DNA from: CAVPNY01 sp963706905
GTDB lineage: Bacteria; Chloroflexota; Anaerolineae; Anaerolineales; UBA4823
Reading direction: 5' to 3'
DNA: 64,000 bases
NCBI GenBank assembly: GCA_963706905.1
Contig: CAVPNY010000020.1
Span: 178,154 to 242,153, forward strand
Every line of letters starts with the position of its first letter. Within the stretch, counting starts at the first letter, position 1. Shown piece after piece: positions 47,453 through 55,619 of the stretch. The notes beneath the pieces are model-generated. The model searched no databases. It was not told the origin of the DNA and worked only from the letters and a program-made list of their open reading frames with translations. Made by a program: the position numbers and the translations under genes.

Positions 47453-48247
47453 ATGGAATCAAAGGCAGAATCTGCCCCCGTTGTGGAAATGCGCAACATT
47501 AAGAAGAGTTTTGCAGCAGTCCAGGCACTGCGGGGGATAGACCTGGTTTTGCACCACAATGAAGTTATGGGGTTGATGGGTGACAACGCTGCTGGCAAAT
47601 CAACCCTGATGAAAGTTCTCAGTGGGGCGTATATTCCTGATGAAGGCGAGATCCTCCTCGAAGGTGAGAAGGTTCATCTTACCGATCCAATGCATGCACG
47701 CCGCATGGGGATCGAGATGGTGTATCAGGACCTGGCGCTTGCCAATAACCTGGATGTGACTGCCAACGTTTTTCTCGGACGTGAAGAGGTAGGCACGAAT
47801 CTTGGCTCAATCGGTGTATTGAACAGCCATCATATGGAGCAAGAGACAAAACGCTTGCTGGATCGGCTTAAGATTGACATCCCCTCCGTGCGCTTGTTGG
47901 TGGAGAGGCTGTCTGGTGGCCAGCGCCAGGCAGTGGCGATTGCCCGCGCCACGGCTTTCAACTCCAGGGTCACCATCATGGACGAGCCCACGGCCGCCTT
48001 GAGCGTGGCGGCTATTTCCAAGGTGCTCGATTTGGTGCGAGAGCTCAAGGCGCAGGGCGCTTCGATCATCATCATCAGCCATCGCCTGGAAGATGTATAC
48101 CAGGTGAGCGACCGGATCATGGTGCTTCGTCAAGGACGCAAGGTCTGCGACCGTCCCGTCACAGGCGACATTCACGAGTTCCGCGAGCAGGTGGTTGCCT
48201 ACATGATTGGCGCTCGCGACGACTTTGCCCAAAAAGTAGTATCGTGA
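47453..48247 (+). CDS. Sugar ABC transporter ATP-binding protein (CUT2, single domain)
   Basis: A 264-residue ATPase starting at ATG 47453, with GGAGGAG 6 nt upstream; an in-frame TTG at 47438 was rejected. It has Walker A GDNAAGKST, signature LSGGQRQAVAIARA, Walker B VTIMDEPTAAL and the switch His in IIIISHRL. Many CUT2 transporters have a double ATPase of about 500 residues, whereas this single one matches the FrcA type, so it would work as a homodimer. It shares an operon with the duplicated binding protein and the permease. Confidence 0.94.
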   Translation: MESKAESAPVVEMRNIKKSFAAVQALRGIDLVLHHNEVMGLMGDNAAGKSTLMKVLSGAYIPDEGEILLEGEKVHLTDPMHARRMGIEMVYQDLALANNLDVTANVFLGREEVGTNLGSIGVLNSHHMEQETKRLLDRLKIDIPSVRLLVERLSGGQRQAVAIARATAFNSRVTIMDEPTAALSVAAISKVLDLVRELKAQGASIIIISHRLEDVYQVSDRIMVLRQGRKVCDRPVTGDIHEFREQVVAYMIGARDDFAQKVVS

Positions 48248-48267
48248 TTTGTGAGGAGAGGCTCAAA

Positions 48268-49452
48268 ATGACTTTCATCAAGGATGTACAAAAATTATTC
48301 CGAGAGAATATCCGTGAATTCGGAATTTATATTGCCTTCCTCGCTATTATTTTGTTTTTCACCATCTCGACGAAAGGCCTCTTTCTTTCACCAAGAAACA
48401 TTGGTAATCTAGTCAATGCTACCAGCTATATTGCAGTATTGGCGGTCGGTATGACCCTGGTGATTGTGATCCGGCATATCGATCTGTCCGTCGGTTTTCT
48501 CGCCGGCTTCCTCGGAGCCATTGCCGCAATCGCATTGAAATTCTGGAACCTGCCTGTGTATCTGACCATACCGCTTGTCCTGGGGTTAGGTATTATCGCC
48601 GGGCTGATCACGGGTTTTTTGGTGGCGCAGCTAAAAATACCCGCCTTTGTGGCCACGCTTGCCGGTGCATTGATTTATCGGGGACTCTTACAAACGGTAA
48701 CCGCGGGTACGGGCACGATCATCATTGCTGATGAATTTTTTAACGCGATTGGCAACGGATTCATCCCCAAACTTCCCGACATTGGGATTTTGTCTGATTT
48801 TAACAAATCAACCCTTCTCCTCGGAATCATCGCCATTATCCTGTATGTCAGGGGCGAGATTGTAAACCGTAGAAAGACGCAAGCTTACAACTTTGAAGTA
48901 TTACCAATGAGCTTGTTCATCCTGAAGTTGGTTGTCATATCGGTTTTGATTGGCGCCATCAGCTGGATGCTGGCTAGCTACCAGGGGCTTACCTGGGCTG
49001 CGGTTGTCTTATTGGTTGTGGTTATCATCTATTCTTTCATCACAACCAAGACGAATCTCGGTAGACACGTCTACGCTGTCGGTGGAAATCCAGAGGCGGC
49101 TGAGCTGAGCGGTATCAGTGTAAAGCGGATTACCTACATTGTTTTTGCTTCGATGGGCATGCTTACCGCCGTGTCGGGTATCCTGTATGCATCCTGGTTG
49201 CGCTCTGCTACCACTGTTGCCGGAACCCTATTTGAATTGGATGCCATCGCTGCGGCTTTTGTCGGTGGTGTGGCAGTAGCCGGTGGTGTGGGCAAGGTTA
49301 CCGGCTCGATTATCGGTGCGTTGGTGATGGCGTCATTGACCAACGGTATGAATTTAATGGGTATCGACATATCCCTCCAGTACATCGTCAGGGGTTTGGT
49401 GCTCGCAGCTGCGGTTATTTTTGATGTTACAACTCGGAATAGAGGAAAATAA
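48268..49452 (+). CDS. Sugar ABC transporter permease (CUT2)
   Basis: A 394-residue membrane protein of the BPD_transp_2 type with about ten helices. Characteristic stretches are VGMTLVIVIRHIDLSVGF near the start and GNPEAAELSGISVKRI, then AAAFVGGVAVAGGVGKV. The start was set at ATG 48268 behind GAGGAGAGG, 20 nt after the ATPase; an in-frame GTG at 48244 overlaps that gene. It forms the sugar channel as a homodimer with the ATPase. Confidence 0.94.
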   Translation: MTFIKDVQKLFRENIREFGIYIAFLAIILFFTISTKGLFLSPRNIGNLVNATSYIAVLAVGMTLVIVIRHIDLSVGFLAGFLGAIAAIALKFWNLPVYLTIPLVLGLGIIAGLITGFLVAQLKIPAFVATLAGALIYRGLLQTVTAGTGTIIIADEFFNAIGNGFIPKLPDIGILSDFNKSTLLLGIIAIILYVRGEIVNRRKTQAYNFEVLPMSLFILKLVVISVLIGAISWMLASYQGLTWAAVVLLVVVIIYSFITTKTNLGRHVYAVGGNPEAAELSGISVKRITYIVFASMGMLTAVSGILYASWLRSATTVAGTLFELDAIAAAFVGGVAVAGGVGKVTGSIIGALVMASLTNGMNLMGIDISLQYIVRGLVLAAAVIFDVTTRNRGK

Positions 49453-49618
49453 TCACGTAGGTACTATAATAGTTGTCCCTTGGCTGCCGCATTAAAGGGC
49501 TGAGCGAGATTCTCAGTAAGCTATATCAATACTAATAAATGAAAAAAGACTTCCGGGCTGGAGTGAAGTGAACCCTTATGGGTTGACAAAAAAAGAAAGC
49601 ACTTTGGTGGCTAAGAAA

Positions 49619-50428
49619 CTAACAGGGCAGACACCTTCTTTCAAAGGGTGTCTGTCTTGTTTTCAATTGTATCCTTTCGTAGTTGTAAAAGTGAATATAT
49701 TCCTCCACGACTTGTTTGGCCTCCTCAAAAGTTGGTGTTTTGATTTGACGCAGAGCTTCTTCTTTCAGGTGCCCGAAGAAGTTCTCCATGGGAGCATTGT
49801 CCCAACAATTGGCGCGTCTTGACATGGACGGGGTGATGTTGTATTGTTGGGTCAGGACATGATACGCCTGCGAAGTGTATTGATGCCCTTGGTCACTGTG
49901 GAGGATCAGTCCATCAGTGACCACTTCTTTTTGATGGGCCAGCTTGAGGGTTCGGGTGACCAGAGCTATCGAAGGCGATGGGCTCATCAGGTGGGCGACG
50001 ATAAAGCCGTCATACAGGTCTTTGATGGTGGAAAGGTACGCCCAGCCCTGTTGAGTGGCCACATAGGTGATGTCTGTCACCCACTTCTGGTTGGGACGAG
50101 TGGCTCGAAAATCCCGGCTGAGTACGTTCTCGTAGTGGTGATAGGTCTCCAACTGGCTCATTTTGCGATACAGCTTGCGCCTGCGAGCCACAGAATGGAT
50201 GCCCAAGCGGTTCATCAGGCGTAGAACTGCCTTGTGATTGATCACCAGCCCTCGTTTCTGCCGTAACCAGAGCTCGATCCGCCGGTAGCCGTAGGTTCGT
50301 TTGGACGCTTCGTAGGCTTCCACAACCTGGTTCAAGCGCTCCTGGTCCGGATCTGTCCGGTCCATGCGTTTCCGCCAGGCATAATAAGCAGCTCGCGAGA
50401 TCCCGAAGAAACGACACATCTCATTCAC
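49619..50428 (-). CDS. IS150-type transposase OrfB (catalytic)
   Basis: A 269-residue frame with the IS3 integrase core: WVTDITYVAT (first Asp), LHSDQGHQYTS (second Asp) and DNAPMENFFGHLKEE (Glu), ending in an FYNYERIQLKTRQTP motif. It is normally made as an OrfAB fusion. The frame is open upstream of its ATG, through EHYRGTYAVNEMCRFFG, back to the slippery site at 50506-50512. The fusion protein would be about 384 residues. Confidence 0.93.
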   Translation of the reverse strand: MNEMCRFFGISRAAYYAWRKRMDRTDPDQERLNQVVEAYEASKRTYGYRRIELWLRQKRGLVINHKAVLRLMNRLGIHSVARRRKLYRKMSQLETYHHYENVLSRDFRATRPNQKWVTDITYVATQQGWAYLSTIKDLYDGFIVAHLMSPSPSIALVTRTLKLAHQKEVVTDGLILHSDQGHQYTSQAYHVLTQQYNITPSMSRRANCWDNAPMENFFGHLKEEALRQIKTPTFEEAKQVVEEYIHFYNYERIQLKTRQTPFERRCLPC

Positions 50429-50772
50429 GGCGTAGGTTCCTCGGTAGTGCTCAATGACCCGATATTGCGCCTCGCGAGCATAGCTTTGCGCAACTCGGAA
50501 TGGAATTTTTTTAGCAGCGCATTCTCCCTTTCCAACTGAGCTATGCGCTTCTCTTCCGAGTACCCTTTGGGAGGTCGTCCGCTCCCTTTCTTCGTCAAGC
50601 CTGCCTCGCCTTCGTGTCTATATTGACGGACCCAAATTTTGATCCGGCTAGCTTTCCGCAGCCCGAGGCGAGCAGCCACTTCAGCATAGGTGAGACCCTC
50701 TTCTTCATGCAGGCCTATTGCTAGTAACTTGATCTCCAAACTGTAATGCGTCATTCCCTTGGTTCCAGACAT
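50425..50772 (-). CDS. IS150-type transposase OrfA
   Basis: A 115-residue protein with a helix-turn-helix (EEEGLTYAEVAARLGLRKAS) and a C-terminal leucine-zipper-like segment (EEKRIAQLERENALLKKF). AGGAGGTG precedes the ATG. Its stop overlaps the OrfB start by 4 nt. It binds the IS ends and dimerises. Confidence 0.92.
   Translation of the reverse strand: MSGTKGMTHYSLEIKLLAIGLHEEEGLTYAEVAARLGLRKASRIKIWVRQYRHEGEAGLTKKGSGRPPKGYSEEKRIAQLERENALLKKFHSELRKAMLARRNIGSLSTTEEPTP
50506..50512 (-). promoter_or_regulatory. Programmed -1 frameshift site (A AAA AAA)
   Basis: A run of seven A on the minus strand lies in phase as CTA-AAA-AAA-TTC in orfA, a canonical A_AAA_AAA slippery heptamer. After a -1 slip the frame is open into OrfB. 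This is the known IS3 route to the OrfAB transposase. Confidence 0.75.
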
Positions 50773-50881
50773 TTAAAAGCACCTCCTGCTACTATTTTCG
50801 CATGAGGTGCTTTCTTTTTGTGTCTTCTTTTTGGGGTTCAGTTCAGAGACGGAGGTCTTTTTGCTCGGATGCTAAATCTTC

Positions 50882-51322
50882 CTATCCTGAATTTAAATTA
50901 CTCGGTATATCTAAGAGAAATGAGTTGAAAGCCGGGTCTAATTGGCGGTTGACCGTACCAGGAAGGGGATGCAGGATAATCTCCCCGGTGACGCTGATCA
51001 CGCCTGACTTCAGATGGCCAGCGGTAACATGAAAATTCTCATCTGAGAGCGTGGCGTGCAGGTGCAGCCAGATTTCGCCTTCCTTGAGCGAGATATTTCC
51101 CATCAGGCTGGTTAGTTCCTGGTCGGTAGTGATTTGGCGCCAGGAGTATTCTTTGCGATCACGGTGGAAGTAACCTAATTCGGCTTGCATAACTGCACCG
51201 ATGCCGTTAATCCAGCCAGCGGTGATCCCTTGCTGCTGGCAAAACGCTCTCAGTGAGGTGTGGATCTCCTCACCGCGCTCCAGGCGGACAATGTAAGTAT
51301 CATCGATCTGCGTGAATTGCAT
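50882..51322 (-). CDS. PPC/DUF296-domain protein
   Basis: A 146-residue protein of the PCC/PPC (DUF296) family: YIVRLERGEEIHTSLRAF, GINGIGAV-type segment (GWINGIGAVMQAELGYF) and IWLHLHATLSDENF with the conserved His cluster, then AGHLKSGVISVTGEI. Bacterial members form trimers and may bind metal or a small ligand; the plant homologues bind DNA. The start was set at ATG 51322 behind CGGAG; ATG 51349 is an alternative. It lies 46 nt downstream of the E1 beta gene on the same strand, so it is the last gene of that operon. Confidence 0.85.
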   Translation of the reverse strand: MQFTQIDDTYIVRLERGEEIHTSLRAFCQQQGITAGWINGIGAVMQAELGYFHRDRKEYSWRQITTDQELTSLMGNISLKEGEIWLHLHATLSDENFHVTAGHLKSGVISVTGEIILHPLPGTVNRQLDPAFNSFLLDIPSNLNSG

Positions 51323-51367
51323 GTTTTTCTCCGTTGGGCTTATCTTCATTAAAATAACTGATATAAA

Positions 51368-52390
51368 CTACTCAATCAATTGCTTAACAGTGTTGACGAT
51401 AGTTTCCACGTCCGGCAGGTATACTTGTTCGAGGGAGGCAGCGCAGGGTACCGGTGTATCCGGAGCAGCGATGCGGGTGACTGGCGCGTCCAGATAATAG
51501 AATGCCTCCTGAGCCAACCTGGCAGCGACTTCTGCGCCCCAACCAGCAGTCAGGTTATCCTCTTCGACAATCAACACTCGGCTGGTCTTTCTTGCAAATT
51601 CAACCATTGTGCCTATATCGAGAGGTGCCAGGCAGCGCACATCGATCACCTCTGCTGAAATGCCTTCTTCCGCCAGCCGGTCAGCTGCTTGGAGAGAGCG
51701 GTAAACCATCAGCATATTGGCCAAGATACTGATATCTGTTCCTTCTCGCCGGATTGCTACGCTGCCCAGAGGAATGGTAAAAGCCTCCTCAGGTACTTCC
51801 ATGATGGGATCGAGCGAAGTCTTCTCCTTGCGCCCACCTTTACCCCCGTAGAGCAACTTGTGCTCCAGGAATACTACCGGATTATTGTCCCAGATCGAAG
51901 CCAATAATAGACCTTTGGCATCGTAAGGATTGGAGGGGCAGACTACCTTCAAGCCGGGGGTATGCATGAAGTAGGTCTCGGTGGATTGAGCATGTTGTGC
52001 ACCGCGGGATGTGGCTCCGACCGGCAGGCGCAGTACGAGGGGCACCTGGTATGTGCCATTGCTCATATAATGCAGCTTGGCGGCCTGGTTGATCACCGGG
52101 TCCATAGCGCAAAAGACGAAGTCACCGTATTGCATCTCAGCAATCGGCCTCATTCCGGTGAGGGCTGCACCCACCGCAGCTCCAATAATTGCGATCTCTG
52201 AAATAGGCGTGTCCATCACGCGTTCATGTCCGAAGGTTTCCGAAAGCCCCAGGGTGACTGTGAAACCGCCGCCAAATCCGCCCTGGATTCCGACATCCTC
52301 GCCTAAGATGAATACGGATGGATCCTGGTGCATGGCGAGGCGCATCGCATCTCGCAGGGCTTCTGCCATGGTCATCGTTTGGTTACTCAC
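51368..52390 (-). CDS. 2-oxoacid (pyruvate/acetoin) dehydrogenase E1 beta subunit
   Basis: A 340-residue E1 beta subunit starting at GTG. FILGEDVGIQGGFGG, DTPISEIAIIGAAVGAAL and EMQYGDFVFCAMDPVINQAAK are typical, and GATSRGAQHAQS follows. The C-terminal transketolase domain has SAEVIDVRCLAPLD. With E1 alpha it decarboxylates a 2-oxoacid and transfers the acyl group to lipoyl-E2. The subunits resemble acetoin/pyruvate dehydrogenases; the substrate is uncertain. Ordered E2-E1alpha-E1beta in transcription. Confidence 0.93.
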   Translation of the reverse strand: MSNQTMTMAEALRDAMRLAMHQDPSVFILGEDVGIQGGFGGGFTVTLGLSETFGHERVMDTPISEIAIIGAAVGAALTGMRPIAEMQYGDFVFCAMDPVINQAAKLHYMSNGTYQVPLVLRLPVGATSRGAQHAQSTETYFMHTPGLKVVCPSNPYDAKGLLLASIWDNNPVVFLEHKLLYGGKGGRKEKTSLDPIMEVPEEAFTIPLGSVAIRREGTDISILANMLMVYRSLQAADRLAEEGISAEVIDVRCLAPLDIGTMVEFARKTSRVLIVEEDNLTAGWGAEVAARLAQEAFYYLDAPVTRIAAPDTPVPCAASLEQVYLPDVETIVNTVKQLIE

Positions 52391-52417
52391 AGGGGTTCAA
52401 TCCTTCCCAAATAGGTT

Positions 52418-53395
52418 TCAGTCATCAGCAAAAACATTCTGGTAAGTCGTTGCAGGGTCTGGATCTGGGGAATCCTGGGCAAACTGGATGGCAGCTTCGA
52501 CTTCGACCTGGATCTCCCGATTGATTGATTCAAGCGCTTCAGTAGTTTGGTTATAGATTTCAATCAGGGTATTGTGTAAGCGGATGATCGGGTCTCGTTT
52601 GCGCCATTCCTCGACCTCCTGTTTGCTGCGATATCCGCCCGGATCGCCACGGGAGTGGCCCATAAATCGAAAGGTCTTATACTCGAGCAGGGTTGGACCT
52701 GCGCCAGAGCGGGCGTGGGCGATAGCTTGAGAGGCAGAGTTGTAGACAGCGATGGCATCCATGCCATCCACAACCAGTCCCGGAAAACCATACGCTTGAG
52801 CGCGTAGGGCGATATCCGAAATGCGCATAGCCAGTGATGTATGAGTAGAGGCAGCGTACTGATTGTTCTCACAGACGAATATTACTGGTGCATCCTTGAC
52901 CGCCGCCAGATTAAGGCCCTCGTGGAACGCGCCGGTATTGCTGGCACCGTCCCCGAAGAAGCTCACCGCTACGCAGTCCAAACCGCGTAGTTTGAATCCC
53001 AGCGCTGCACCAACCGCCATCGGAATATTAGAGCCGACCACGGCGCTGGATGGGGGAAAGCCAACGGTCGAGTCCACCAGGTGCATCTGCCCGCCTTTGC
53101 CGCCGGCACACCCTGTGGCTTTCCCCCACAGTTCGGCGGCAATGCCTTCTAAAGGAACGCCCTTAGCGATGGCATGACCAACCGGACGATGGGTGCTGAA
53201 GACCACATCCTCCAGGCGCAGAGCCATACAGACGCTTGCGGCAATGGCCTCTTGACCCTGGTATTGATGTAAGGTGCCGGGTACCAACCCCTGCAAGAAC
53301 ATCTGGTATAGGCGATCTTCAAACCGTCGAATACGCACCATTCGGCGATAGATCTCCAGTACAACCTCGATTGGAACAGCCGGTTCTAGGTTCAA
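52418..53395 (-). CDS. 2-oxoacid (pyruvate/acetoin) dehydrogenase E1 alpha subunit
   Basis: A 325-residue E1 alpha subunit. The thiamine-diphosphate motif GDGASNTGAFHEGLNLAA, ending near VCENNQ, and the phosphorylation-loop-like RFMGHSRGDPGGYR are present. GTLHQYQGQEAIAASV matches the substrate-channel region. The start is TTG, overlapping the E2 stop as TTGA, which indicates translational coupling. It works with the E1 beta product encoded 27 nt downstream. Confidence 0.93.
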   Translation of the reverse strand: MNLEPAVPIEVVLEIYRRMVRIRRFEDRLYQMFLQGLVPGTLHQYQGQEAIAASVCMALRLEDVVFSTHRPVGHAIAKGVPLEGIAAELWGKATGCAGGKGGQMHLVDSTVGFPPSSAVVGSNIPMAVGAALGFKLRGLDCVAVSFFGDGASNTGAFHEGLNLAAVKDAPVIFVCENNQYAASTHTSLAMRISDIALRAQAYGFPGLVVDGMDAIAVYNSASQAIAHARSGAGPTLLEYKTFRFMGHSRGDPGGYRSKQEVEEWRKRDPIIRLHNTLIEIYNQTTEALESINREIQVEVEAAIQFAQDSPDPDPATTYQNVFADD

Positions 53396-54624
53396 TCAAC
53401 CTCCTCTTTAGGCGCTTCAAACACCAGGGTGAACGGATTTTCGAGCAGGTTTCGAAGCTCTTGCATGAATGCTGCGGCATGCACACCATCCACAGCACGA
53501 TGATCGACTGACAGGTTAACGGTCAACGTCCATCGTGGCACGACCTGATCTTCCCGAACAACAGCTTTCTGGAGGACGGCACCGAGCGTCAAGAGCGCTG
53601 CCTGAGGCGGGTTGATCACTCCCAGAAAGCTGTCCAGCCCGTACATCCCCAGATTGGACACTGTGAAAGTGCCTCCGTCCAGGTCTTTTGCGGTCAGAGT
53701 CCCCATCTGGGCTTTTTCTTTGAGTTTTTTCGTTTGGGCAGCGATAGTGAATAAATTTTTTTGATCTACATTATGTAGCACTGGTACGATCATACCGTCT
53801 GCTAAACCGATAACCAGACCGAGGTTGATCTGCCCATAGACCAGGATTTCTTCACCCGAATAGCTGGCGTTCAGGCGGGGAACTTTTTGTAATGCCTTGG
53901 CGGTTGCTCGTAAAACCAGGTCATTGATGGTGGGAGCGTTCCATCCGTGCTTTGCAGCCAATGTGGCTGCTTGTGATAGCATCTCACGCGCTGCACCCAT
54001 ATCTATGTCTATGGATGCGTAGAAATGGGGCGTGTGCGATTTGCTCCACTGCGTACGATGTGCAATGGCTTTACGTGCGTTGGATACTGGTATGCGCTGA
54101 ACTTCTATGCCCGGAATGGATGTACTGATCTCGCTGAGCTGTCGAAGATCCAAAACTCTCTGCACATCGCGCTTCAAGATAGCTCCCTGCCGACCAGTCC
54201 CAGACAATGTAGCCAGGTCGAGATCGGCTTGGCGCGCCATACGCCTGGCCAATGGTGAGGCTAAAATTCTACTGGCTGGCTGATCCTCTTCAACCTGCTT
54301 CTGGTTCGAATCGATAGGTCGCCTTTCAAGCGCGGGAGAATTGGCGGGCAGGACCAAAGCAGGAGGCGGCGCATTCAATTCTTGCTGGGTGTCTGCCAGC
54401 AGGGCGACCGGTGAGCCAGGAGGCAGGCTTGTTCCAATTTCGATCAGTATACTGTGGAGATAACCGCTACGGAAGGCTTCGACTTCAACGGTAGCCTTAT
54501 CGGTCGTGACAACAAAAAGCGGTGCACCAGCTTGCACGAATTGACCGGGTTTTACCAGCCATTCCTCGACAACCACATCGCCGCCAGTCGCACCCAGATT
54601 GGGGATAACGACATCAAAGATCAA
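53392..54624 (-). CDS. 2-oxoacid dehydrogenase E2 (dihydrolipoamide acyltransferase)
   Basis: A 410-residue E2 with three parts: a lipoyl domain (residues 1-80, lipoyl Lys in VTTDKATVEVEAF), a peripheral-subunit-binding domain (about 118-155, ASPLARRMARQADLDL, then GTGRQGAILKRDV) and a catalytic domain (about 180-405) with the active-site SVDHRAVDGVHAA. The start is TTG 5 nt after AGGAGG, overlapping the aldolase stop as TTGA. No E3 (dihydrolipoamide dehydrogenase) gene is in the window, so E3 must come from elsewhere. Confidence 0.93.
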   Translation of the reverse strand: MIFDVVIPNLGATGGDVVVEEWLVKPGQFVQAGAPLFVVTTDKATVEVEAFRSGYLHSILIEIGTSLPPGSPVALLADTQQELNAPPPALVLPANSPALERRPIDSNQKQVEEDQPASRILASPLARRMARQADLDLATLSGTGRQGAILKRDVQRVLDLRQLSEISTSIPGIEVQRIPVSNARKAIAHRTQWSKSHTPHFYASIDIDMGAAREMLSQAATLAAKHGWNAPTINDLVLRATAKALQKVPRLNASYSGEEILVYGQINLGLVIGLADGMIVPVLHNVDQKNLFTIAAQTKKLKEKAQMGTLTAKDLDGGTFTVSNLGMYGLDSFLGVINPPQAALLTLGAVLQKAVVREDQVVPRWTLTVNLSVDHRAVDGVHAAAFMQELRNLLENPFTLVFEAPKEEVD

Positions 54625-55616
54625 ATATTACCTCCTCGTGATTTACCTGCACTGCCGAACAAACGCATCCATTTTTCTACTTCTTGTTGTAAGGCCAGGC
54701 GGGCAGTGGCCTGCACATCCTCTGATAAGCCGGAGCCAATCACCAGATAGGGATTGAAATCTGCCAGTTGATCCTGCGCATGGATATTATGCTGAGCCTT
54801 GTTTACGGAAACCCCCCGTGGTGATTCATAATTTTCAGAAAATGGTACTGCCTGCAAGCAAGCCCTGCGTAATGCTTCGAAGTAAATCCGTTTCAAACGG
54901 CTGCCCAGATTAATCTTGCAAATACCCAGTTGAATAGCCGCTGCCAGGTCATCGGGATGGATCGAGCTGGCGCCGTGAAGCACTAGAGGGACAGGGATTT
55001 CCTGTTGGAGGATTGCCAGGTGATCGAGATCAAGGCGCAACTTGCGTCGTCCGTGAAGATGCGCTTGACCGGTGTTGACCGCGAAGGCATCCACACCAGT
55101 CCGCTCAACAAACTGGCGACCTGTCGCCGGATCGGTCAGTCGCAAGTCTTTTGGCAGAGTCGCCAGCTCACCTGCAACTCCAGCCAGGGGGGCAGCCTCG
55201 CCTTCAACAGCCACTCCTAATGAGTGCGCAGCGATGACGATTTGATAGACTTTCTCTGCCTGTACCTCTGTATCCAGTTGCTCGTCGCTGAACATAACCA
55301 AACCAAAGCCTCTGTTCAACGCTTCCAGGACGCGTTCAAAATGGGGGGACTCATTGAATATCAGGTTTACTGGCACCGACATGCGCTGACAAACTGCCAG
55401 GCCCATAGCAGCGTAAGCTTCAAGAGGAGCAGGCACTACCCGCTCTGGATGGTGCAGGTAAATCCCACTGAAGCCCAGCAATACCGGTGATTGGCAGGCT
55501 TCAGCGGCATCGGCGACGGCCAATAAGGAATCCAGATCCCAGCTTTCGAAATATCCGATGGCATAACCACTGCGCCTGGCTTTCGCCAGCAGGTCTTGCA
55601 CGGGGGTGAGTGGCAT
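54621..55616 (-). CDS. Class II fructose-bisphosphate-aldolase-like protein, altered active site
   Basis: A 331-residue TIM barrel of the class II aldolase family (GatY/FbaA type). VAVEGEAAPLAGVAGEL (Glu metal/Na loop), VNTGQAHLHG and PLVLHGASSI (zinc His) are recognisable, and INLGSRLKRIYFEAL fits the phosphate-binding end. The usual HxDHG motif carrying the catalytic Asp and a zinc His is replaced: the aligned segment reads LIFNES (residues 85-90), Asn88 for Asp and Glu89 for His. Aldol chemistry as in FbaA is therefore doubtful. It is 3 nt downstream of the formyltransferase-like gene and overlaps E2, so it is firmly within the operon. Confidence 0.85.
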   Translation of the reverse strand: MPLTPVQDLLAKARRSGYAIGYFESWDLDSLLAVADAAEACQSPVLLGFSGIYLHHPERVVPAPLEAYAAMGLAVCQRMSVPVNLIFNESPHFERVLEALNRGFGLVMFSDEQLDTEVQAEKVYQIVIAAHSLGVAVEGEAAPLAGVAGELATLPKDLRLTDPATGRQFVERTGVDAFAVNTGQAHLHGRRKLRLDLDHLAILQQEIPVPLVLHGASSIHPDDLAAAIQLGICKINLGSRLKRIYFEALRRACLQAVPFSENYESPRGVSVNKAQHNIHAQDQLADFNPYLVIGSGLSEDVQATARLALQQEVEKWMRLFGSAGKSRGGNI

Positions 55617-55619
55617 AGT

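Larger units (their letters stand above)
49564..50845 (-). mobile_element. IS3-family (IS150-group) insertion sequence
   Basis: A 1282-bp element with ends TGAAGTGAACCC (left, from 49564) and GGGGTTCAGTTCA (right, to 50845). After reverse complement the ends share TGAA-TGAACCC, and further in they share ACA-AAAAGAAAGCAC. The flanking direct repeat is GAG on both sides (3 bp, usual for this group). It carries overlapping orfA and orfB in the standard IS3 layout and separates the permease gene from the convergent PPC-domain gene. Confidence 0.9.
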
